Source: Gnetum montanum | Taxonomy: Eukaryota; Streptophyta; Gnetopsida; Gnetales; Gnetaceae | Length of the DNA stretch: 64,000 nt | Assembly (NCBI GenBank): GCA_015680685.1 | Contig: MNCI01017913.1 | Span: 1,707,725 to 1,771,724 of the forward strand | Direction of reading: 5' to 3' | Shown here: positions 56,385-64,000 of the stretch, one piece after another | How positions within the stretch are numbered: the stretch's first letter is position 1 | How the letters are laid out: every line of letters starts with the position of its first letter | Notes under the pieces: generated by a model | The model's input: only the letters and a program-made list of their open reading frames with translations | The model's database searches: none | Told to the model about the DNA's origin: nothing | Program-made: the position numbers and the translations under genes

Positions 56385-57455
56385 TGAAAGTTGCAACATA
56401 TAATGTGCTTGCAAGATCCCTAGCAAGTGAGAAACAACATATACTATGTCCATCATGGGTCTTGGATTGGCATGAGTATTGATACCCATGGATATAAATA
56501 ATGTTATAATATTTGAATGATGATGTATTGTGCCTACACAAACTCTTTCCATGGGAATTTTTATACCAATTCCAATTGTACTTGGAGAAGATGAGATATA
56601 GAGGTATTTATAAGCCAAAACATTTTTGTGAAAATTCTTATTTTGAGCCATATAGATTATCCTATTGCAAAAATCATAACATGGATAGTTGCATGATCTT
56701 TTATAAAGAAGCCAAAATTGAATTAGTACAAAGATTTGAATGGAGTTGAGAAAATATGATTTTTAAAATTGCAAAACTTCAAATGATGACAAAGAAAGAA
56801 GAATAAAGATTTTATAAATGTCACATAGCTTTGGCATTGATACTAAAAATCAATCTATCAGGATGATATGTATGTGTAGTTAACATATTTAATTGCCAAA
56901 TAAAGATGTCTAGATGTTAGACAATGTCAAGGAACATACTTGATTAAGAAAATATAGGAAAGTTTAAACAATAAGTTATTCCTAAGACATACTAACCCAG
57001 TGCCAATTATCTTTTGCAAAGAATTTAATGTGAAATTTGAAAGTAGTGTTTATCAATTCTTAAAATATGGATGTCTAAAAGAATCCTTGGAAGATGAAAC
57101 TTATTTGAAGAAGATATTCACATCAATTCAAGATGAAATTCCGTTAGCTAGTGCATATTCTACTTACTTTGAATCATCACTAGATAAAGTAGATCCCATA
57201 ATTCAAGAATAGATGATGCTAATGGATAGTACTCATCAATAACCATATTTTACCAATTACTTTGCTATGATTAATGAGGATGGCTCAACAACATTCTTCA
57301 TTGAGACCTTAGATTATCTTTTGTACAATGTCCAATTCTTCCAAGTTACCAAGTTACTATAGTATATTTCTAATGAAGAAATTGAGAAGAATCAAGATCA
57401 AGCCTTTTCATCTTAAACAAGACCATCAAATCATATTCCACTTAGGGAAAAATTA
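56385..57455 (+). pseudogene. CCR4-type deadenylase (EEP) domain carried by R copy B
   Basis: Best N-terminus of the three copies: MKVATYNVLARSLASEKQHI, LCPSWVLDWHEY (56385-56465). Then DDVLCLHKLFPWEFLYQF at 56520 (LQEV metal site changed to LHKL), MRYRGIYK, MIFYKEAKIELVQRFEW, FCKEFNVKFESSVYQFLKYG near 57015 (GDFN changed to KEFN), PLASAYSTYF, TLDYLLYN near 57308 and RPSNHIPL near 57420. Length and order fit a full CCR4/nocturnin domain of about 360 codons without an intron. Damage differs from copies A and C except at the last motif, where all three read SNH for SDH. Stops near 56466 and 56747. Confidence 0.87.
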
Positions 57456-57916
57456 TAGTTACTTCCATTAATTCATAAGGTTAATCATGATCAAAAAATA
57501 TTTTACCCTTAATTTTATTTATAATCTTATTATTTTCTTCATAGTTTAAATTATATTTCAATTATATAAGTCAAATATATATGTTAATGAAAATTTAAAA
57601 TAAAGGATTTTCCCTACCTTCACTTGGATAACTAGATATGAGTTGCACTTTGTGTGACCCTAGTTAGGACTGGTGATTGCTTGTTGGTAAACCTTTAATT
57701 CATTTCTTGTCGTTATCTTAGAAAATGAGGTAAGTATTAATAAAATACTATTTAATACTTAGATATATATATATATATTTCTCACATATATTTTGTTTGC
57801 AGAATAAATAGGAAACAACTTGAAGTTCAAAGAAGAAATCAAATTATTGGAGCTTAAGATCCTAACAGAAGCATTCGAGTTGGAAAATGATAGTGAACAT
57901 AGAATTTTTTGAGGAT
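57456..57916 (+). other. Spacer between the CCR4 domain and the 3' LTR in copy B
   Basis: AT-rich, including a TA microsatellite (ATATATATATAT near 57763), homologous to 45751-46200. No coding region. Confidence 0.5.
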
Positions 57917-57940
57917 GTATGAAACCTAATAGGGGTAGAT
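57917..57940 (+). promoter_or_regulatory. Polypurine tract of R copy B
   Basis: GTATGAAACCTAATAGGGGT directly before the LTR. Confidence 0.6.
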
Positions 57941-58507
57941 TATAATGTACCTATTCCCAAATGGTGTTGTTGCATAATGAGGATGGTGCCTCTTCATAAC
58001 AAGTGTTATCATTACCATAACAAGACTTGAAGGGACATGTTGTAATTGAGACCTAAAAGGGTACATTGTAATAATAGACATGTCTCTTGAGGTGACCTTT
58101 AGGGGTTTGACCTAGGGGATTTATACCTGTGCTTAGAGGTCATGCCAACATGAAGTGGCTGAGCTAGTAAAAGGTGACTTATGGGAGCTTGGTGAAGTAA
58201 GACAAGAAGAGGATTAACCATTCCTTGTAGTTGGTTATAGGCCTAATCATGGTGAAAATGTTGGATAGGGATAGATGTTGAACAAAGAAAAGCTTGAGGA
58301 ACACTCTCAAGGCATGGTATAGATACTTTATTCCACATTAATAAAGCATTCTTTCCTCTTATCTTCTACATTTTCCTTGGTATTTTCATTACACATGATA
58401 TGTAATATATCATATATTTGAAATTTGGTATATTTTTTTCTTACACATAATGTCTAATTTAACATATATTTAATTTTTTCAATGAAATACAAGAATGTGA
58501 TCTTACA
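57941..58507 (+). repeat. 3' LTR of R copy B
   Basis: TATAATGTACCTATTCCC to AAGAATGTGATCTTACA, 567 bp, colinear with 46231-46801. Confidence 0.82.
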
Positions 58508-58599
58508 TAAGAAAAAAGATAACAGTGAACAAAGTTATTAGAAGACCAACTATTATCATTTTGAGGCTAATTCTTGCGTAGGGTTATTCCTTAAAATGA

Positions 58600-61000
58600 C
58601 ATGTACAATAAGAATACATTACTTATAATAATTAATAAGGGCAAGTCCTCCATCTTTCTTGCTACTAGTATGAAAAATCTAAGCAAATCTAGAAAAACCT
58701 TTTCTATGTTGCTTGGCAAACCAATGAAATTGGAAAATAATGTGATTAATTCTGTCATAAGAAATTTTGGAAGAAGAAAAAATATTGGAGTAATAAATAT
58801 GAGTTTATTAAAGCATTTTTCTAATAACTAAAACTTTGTCAGTAAGGATGAGCTTCTTTTCTTTCCATTTATCAAGCATTTTTTTCCAATTTTATCAACC
58901 ATATAATTTCATAAAATAGTAAGATTAGGCTCAAAAGTAAAAGGTGTTCTTAAAATTTTGAATATAAAAGTTTTTATAAGATTTTATAAGGTTTGAATAT
59001 AATCCATTCATTAATATGACCATTACAATAAATAAAATTATTTTTTCAATTGATCTAAAGGCCAAATAAGATGTAGTAATCCTACACTTTAGCTAAAATA
59101 GTATTGATATATTATAGAGAATTGTTAACCATAAAAAATAATTATATGTAAAGTAAACATTAATCAATTTCATATCTTAATTATCAATTGAAATTTTCTT
59201 AATGATATTCCTTTGTAAATCATAATGTAGATTATGTAAAAAAAAAAAGTCTACAATAACTTGTTTATTAGTATTAGTTAGCGAGGTACAAACAAGGCAA
59301 ATAAAACAATTATCAAATTCTAGTTTATAGAGAAAATAAGTAATGAAATTCCATTCAACCCTATCATGAGCTTTGGCATAATCTAATTAATAAAGATAAT
59401 GTTTTGGTTAGCATTATAAGCCTACTATATTTCTTTTCAAACTAAAATAGCATTATTTAAGATATGCTTACATTTAATAAAACCAATATACCTAGGTCTA
59501 ATGATATGTTCAATAACCTTTTGAGTTCAACAAGTCATGCATTAACAAAAATTTTATATGTATTGTCAAGAGGACTAATAGACCTTCAATTACCAATATG
59601 TTAAAGAACTTCATTCTTATAAAGAAGATGAATCACACATTTATTAATATTTTTAGTAAGGGAAAATTGCTCAATGACCTTTTAGAATACATGAAAGAAA
59701 TTGTATGAAATAATATCCTTATATGTTATTCAATTAAAAAACCATCAAAACCTAGAGGTTTTCCATCTACTAAACTAAAGGTTGATGCTTTGATTTTTTC
59801 TACTACAATTTCTACTTCAAGAATACTTCGATACACTTTTATTATAAGATGAGAAAAATGTGTATTGAAGGAATGTAAACTATTAATAAACTTACAATCT
59901 GTAATGATGGAATTATTTATATAAAGTGATTTGAGTTTAGGTGATTAACTCTTTCCTTTTAGAAATTTAAAAAATTTCATATAAGGTTTATCTTCAATTT
60001 TTAGCTACCACATGTGACTTTTAGTAAGAGCACTTTTAGCTTTAGATGCATCTCAACATTTGTTTACACAAGAATCTTTAGCCAAGGATTTTTGAGTTTT
60101 AAAATCAAAGGGGTTTGGTCTAAAATAAATTATATTTCCTTGATATATTTTGCAAGATCTTCTTTAAATTGATACTTACACTTAGGAAATTACTTTCTAA
60201 ACTATTTAGCACAATTTTTGACTCTACAAGTAGTAAATTAATACTAGTTTATACTACCAATATCACCAATAGAATTTTTTCTACATTTTATAAACCACTT
60301 CAAAAAACATTTCTCACTAGATCTTGTCAACATACATTGAAATCTTAATTCTTGTAGAAAAAGAAAATTTGAAGATAAATGTTAATTTGAAAGATACTTC
60401 CTAATAATTTTTTCTTGGTATCTACCAAAAAGACCCTAAACATTTCATGATAAAACTAACATTGAGATATAGGGGAGGAGGCCTGCATCCTTAATTGTTT
60501 AAGCTTAAAATTTGTTTCATAATTCATGTTAATAATAACTAAAAAGGCATTTTTTGATAAGAAATGATTTGAAATAGTAGTAGAGGTATAGAGAGGAGAT
60601 ATGTTTGGACGTTATTAAATTAAAAGTAGTATTTGTAGGACACTTCATTTTGCATTACACTAAGTGAAATTTATCTACATCAGTATTTTCATTGGTAATC
60701 CTTCTTAAAATTCTTTTTAAAGAGAAATTCCTTTTAGATATGAATATTTTATTAGAATCTTTAGAGTTAAAAAATTAGTAAAGGTTGAAAACTTGTTAAA
60801 GAAGATTTTATTTGTCAACTAAAAACTACCGTTATTTGCCTTTTCTAAAAAATTTTATTTCTTTTTCTTAACAACAACTCTTCTATTGAGAATAGAATAG
60901 ATCCAATAATATGACCTTCATGAAGATAATAGCTACAACATCCTCACAAATTATGGTATGTTAATTTTTGAAAAAAGAAACTAATTGCTAGCCTATAGTT
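58600..61000 (-). pseudogene. L1-type LINE reverse transcriptase fragment
   Basis: Minus-strand reading gives a segment before RT (FLKWFIKCRKNSIGD near 60270, KYIKEI near 60150), then GKPLGFDGFL near 59760 (the K-PGPDGF block), LLVLLTIHIKFLLMHDLL near 59580, and LDYAKAHDRVEWNFITYFLY near 59370, which is the LD-x-KAYDRVEW motif of plant LINEs. EFDNCFICLV follows, and much further down LDKWKEKKLILTDKVLVIRK near 58870 (the L-x-SWK-x-K-LS-x-x-GR block). The YADD catalytic box was not found. Such enzymes copy their RNA at a nicked target. Many stops. No endonuclease domain was recognised upstream. Confidence 0.75.
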
Positions 61001-61955
61001 TTAATTTTGTCTTCCTTTTCCATAAATCAATCTTTATAAAATAATGTATGAACTGCACATCATCTAGTAATGTTTTTAACTCTATCTTTATTATTTTTTG
61101 AATAGTGCCAATTTCAATAGTTTGAAAAATAAGAGAAATATTTTCTAATTAAATCTAATAATAAATTTTAGATTAATCAAATTAATAATGATCAAAATCC
61201 ACTTTACATTTTCAAGTAACAAAAGTATTATGGTGATTCATAAAAACATTAAGATCCAATGATTTTTCAACCATTTTAAAATTAGCCAGTTTAAAGAGAG
61301 AAAAAGATTCACAAAAATAAAAGGCATGCAAAATAATAATTCCATAGCATTCAAGGATAGTATGAATCACTAGGGTAACATTCTTATTAAGGTTAATAAA
61401 TCTAGTAATCTACAAAAATATGTATCATGGAGTAATATCTTTAATCGGGATTTAGACAAATCATTAAGTAAAATCAAATTAAAACTTTCAAAATTCTTTA
61501 GAATCTTTATAGTCTAAGAAACATTATTTTTTTTCATCTTTAGGTCATTTCTTATTAAAAAAGTTTGTCATAAGAAATACTCTTAAGATCAACAAATAAT
61601 TTTCAAGTAAACATTTAACATATAATGTGTTATTATCCTAATGGTTTAAAGCAACATCATAGCTATATGAATTTTTTATATGTATGAAATATTGATTAAT
61701 ACAAGAATGAGGCTTCTACAGATAATTAAAGTTGTGATAATAACCCATCATGATCATGTTGATGATAATAATAATTTATCATAATAATCATAATAGTAAT
61801 AATAACTTATTATAAACATATTAAATACTTGACCTACTTAGTACTTCCAAAAATGATGATAATAAAATTTGTAATAATTGCTATGCTAGCTTCCTTTAAA
61901 TGAAGAAGCTTAGGCTACTAATTTAATCATCTAGATCATTAACCACAACGTGCAA
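61001..61955. other. AT-rich stretch between two LINE fragments
   Basis: Nothing recognised. It includes a run of imperfect ATAATA/ATCATAATAA repeats at 61735-61815. Confidence 0.35.
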
Positions 61956-62890
61956 GTTTGGTACCACTCCAATTTCTAGTTTATGTATTCATGATATATG
62001 TATTACATGGGAGAAGCCTTTTGGCCTCCATGATTTAAATAGAAATAGAAAAAAATATTTTAAAAAATTAATTTATTATCCTCATAATTCATTTAAAATT
62101 CATAGTTGTTTACATCATGTATTTCCAAATATTTTTTGGAAGGATGGAAAATCTAAATTTCCTATTAAATCCAAAGCTATATACAAAATTATTAGAAATA
62201 ATAATTTTATTCATGAAAAATTCAGTAAGGCTTCTAATGTGCAATTATTATCATAGTTTTGGATGAGAAAAATGAAAGATATTTGGAGAACTCCTACTAT
62301 TCCAAATATTCGTACCCTTTTATGATGTCATATTCATTAAGGTCTTCCTATAATACTAGTCTTAAACATATAAGAATTATTTCTTCTCAATGTCCTCTTT
62401 ATACAAGTGAAAACTCTTTTACATATGTTTTGTAAGTGTCCTACTGCACAGTGAGTTTGGAAATGAACATCCAAAATATAAAATAACTTTCAATCAAATA
62501 TCAATAAAATATCTTTTATTAATCAATTTCCTTTATCTACTTTGTTTCTTTGTGTCTAGAAGTCTCTTTTGACTATTTGTTCTCTCTTTTTTTAGAAGCT
62601 TTACCATGCAATTACTTTCTATTAGCAAAATCATAACAATAATCTCTTTCAAAGAGTCATATATCAAATTCTTAAAGATGCTACTTTTCAAAAGAAAAAA
62701 CTTCAAATAAAAAGACTTCTAGTGAGAGTTATTAATTTATTTATTTTCTATATTATTTATTTCATTTTATTATGGAGGTTCAATAATGTGAAGCTTTGGT
62801 ATAGGAACACTATTGCAATCAAGAAAATTGATCACAACAAATTTGAAGGATTTGACAAAGAAAATGTAACTTCAAATCCTCAAGGCCTCT
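61956..62890 (+). pseudogene. LINE C-terminal fragment with zinc-binding RT tail (zf-RVT)
   Basis: Plus-strand reading from about 62140 (FWKDGKSKFPIKSKAIYKII), then FWMRKMKDIWRTPTIPNIRT near 62255 and LLHMFCKCPTAQ near 62415, followed by VWK. This is the zf-RVT module at the end of plant LINE ORF2, with the C-x-CP..A-x-VW part visible. It is in the opposite orientation to the RT fragment at 58600-61000, so it is a different insertion or an inverted half. Stops occur throughout. Confidence 0.7.
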
Positions 62891-63110
62891 AAAAAATGGA
62901 ATTCAAAACACCCTGGATGGTCCTATAGATCACCCAGGGACTTACAAAATGCCAAACAAAATATGTAAATAACAAGAATGAAGATCTAGAAATCAAAAGA
63001 AAATTAGGTTGCACACAAACTGAATATCTAAAAGTTTATTTAAACAAAAAAAGAGTAATTTTAGGGATGTGTACAAGATTTTTCCATTAAAGAGCAAGTG
63101 ATGGGATGCG

Positions 63111-63146
63111 ATATCGCGTACGCGATATTGTGTACGTGATATCGCG
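63111..63146. repeat. CpG-rich 14-bp palindromic tandem repeat
   Basis: ATATCGCGTACGCGATAT at 63111-63128 is a perfect 18-bp palindrome. It is followed, with a 14-bp period, by ATATTGTGTACGTGATAT (63125-63142) and ATATCGCGG. The middle unit differs by C-to-T changes, with one complementary-strand equivalent. Confidence 0.85.
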
Positions 63147-63161
63147 GTGCATCATCATATC

Positions 63162-63169
63162 TATAAATA
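63162..63169 (+). promoter_or_regulatory. TATA box after the CpG palindrome
   Basis: TATAAATA, 20 bases after the palindrome. About 170 bases further, GAAATAAAGACGGGCTTCTT resembles GAAACAAGGACGGGCATCTT in the R region of the T3 LTR (33255), which also follows a palindrome array and TATA box. It is therefore probably the promoter of a related plus-strand LTR. Confidence 0.5.
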
Positions 63170-63174
63170 AGAGG

Positions 63175-64000
63175 CAGCTCTCCCTTGTCTCCCATCCTAG
63201 GCTTAGACTGTAGTGAAACTCTGGCAGATTGATCACTTTAGAGATAGAATATTTTCCATGTGCCTGCAGTAGGAGTCCTAAAGTGAATGGATCTTTATTT
63301 GAGTAGACATTGTACCTGAACACAAGTTTGTGTACAGAAATAAAGACGGGCTTCTTGGATAAACCTTGCAGTGCATGGAATAGGCTAATTAGGAATTTTA
63401 TTTATTTTTATTTACTGTTTATCATTTACATGCTTTATTAGGAATTAAATCTCTCTCAACTCTTCTCTCCTGGTTAAGTGCCTCAGTACGACTGCTTTGA
63501 GCATGTGCGTTATGCATGGTGATCCCAGCAACAACTAGCGTTTGGTAACCATGGTTGCATTGGTTCAGGGTGTGAACGGTAAGTGGGAACGGATGCTAAC
63601 ACTAGGTTAATTTAGACTTAGTTAGTTATTTAGAGTTAGTAATTAGTCTATTCAACCCTTCACCTTATCAACATAGGAGATAAAACATAAAGGACATAAA
63701 AATCATATACCTTAGACTTACTTACTTAGGGGGATACTCAAGGGGTAATAGGGCTACAGGGGTTTCATGCTAGTAGGCTCTAAGAAGCTACATTTTGTAA
63801 GTGTTGCAAGAGCTCTTAGAGGCCAAAACTGTTATATTGCTAAAAATGCAAAAGTATGGAACCTTCAAATGGTGTTGAGGTTTTGATTTTATAGGTTTTG
63901 GACCAAGAAATGCTCTACAAATTGGTTGTAATTCATCTATAAATTGGCTAAAAATTTTCTACAAATTTTTGCCACATATAGCAGAGATGCATGTCCAATT
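63175..64000 (+). other. Probable R-U5 and leader of a plus-strand LTR element
   Basis: Follows the TATA box. No LTR edge, primer-binding motif or gene could be fixed before the window ends. Confidence 0.3.

Larger units (their letters stand above)
52975..58507 (+). mobile_element. Family R copy B: nearly complete non-autonomous LTR element
   Basis: Truncated 5' LTR (52975-53170), primer-binding-like site, internal region without gag or pol, pyrimidine-rich tandem repeats, 5S-like segment, CCR4-type domain, polypurine tract and full 3' LTR. It is the best template for the family in this window. Loss of the 5' half of the first LTR prevents a target-duplication test. Confidence 0.8.

Noticed and set aside
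62900-62945. U5 signature of a minus-strand Tat LTR (GATGGTCCTATAGATCA)
   Set aside because: Similar to TGGTCTTGTCGATCA, but no LTR edge or primer motif is nearby and the only TATA box close by is on the other strand. It was left unassigned.
63087-63323. 78-codon minus-strand frame over the CpG palindrome
   Set aside because: It crosses the promoter-like region and has no recognisable content.
1-64000. CRISPR arrays, bacterial operons, tRNA genes, an intact nuclear gene
   Set aside because: No regularly spaced identical repeats with unique spacers, no prokaryotic gene organisation, no tRNA cloverleaf noticed, and no host gene with intact exons. All coding matches are transposable-element or captured fragments.

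Overview
The window looks like intergenic DNA from a plant with a large genome. It is AT-rich, I found no intact host gene, and it is filled with nested, decayed LTR retrotransposons and LINE pieces. The lineages seen (Tat-like Ty3/gypsy with palindrome-rich LTRs, chromodomain gypsy, Ty1/copia, L1-type LINE) and the size of the elements would suit a gymnosperm or another big-genome seed plant, but the species cannot be fixed from sequence alone. No coding region here is intact. There is one ambiguous base, at 34844.

Layout, left to right. 82-3591 is the 3.5-kb 5' LTR (family L) of a minus-strand gypsy element whose body lies off the left edge. 3592-7659 is a minus-strand Tat-like element (T1: gag, primer-binding motif, 5' LTR), and 9080-13990 is a second one (T2: protease, gag, primer-binding motif, LTR). 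14030-17800 is a plus-strand chromovirus running from RT to a chromodomain. 17808-19249 is a solo Tat LTR with a perfect 5-bp target-site duplication (TSD). 19255-20450 is a minus-strand copia integrase remnant.

21048-30217 is a minus-strand non-autonomous LTR element (family R, copy C). It has a trebled 541-bp internal unit, and a solo family-L LTR (25739-29070, TSD AATAT) sits inside it. 30257-31430 is an R-family LTR plus leader, head to head with copy C. 31803-33186 and 40374-40640 are the two halves of a copia gag split by a complete Tat-like element (T3, 33187-40368, TSD GTCCT). 41330-42560 is a broken plant-transposon-domain gene. 42960-46801 is R copy A and 52975-58507 is R copy B. 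46802-52970 is a minus-strand Del/Tekay-like element. 58600-62890 holds two oppositely oriented LINE fragments. 63100-63350 is a palindrome-rich promoter segment.

Two cargo systems stand out. First, the two family-L LTRs share about 1.5 kb (promoter through U5) and their terminal bases, but carry unrelated U3 regions. The U3 of the solo LTR contains two host gene fragments in sense orientation: the N-terminus of a reversibly glycosylated polypeptide/UDP-arabinopyranose mutase, followed by a PPR protein segment. Second, all three R-family copies carry an apparently intronless copy of a whole CCR4-type exonuclease/endonuclease/phosphatase domain between a tandem-repeat region and the 3' LTR. 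All three have Asn in place of the Asp of the C-terminal catalytic SDH motif, which suggests the domain was dead before it was amplified. Two of the three also carry a 5S rRNA-like segment upstream of it.
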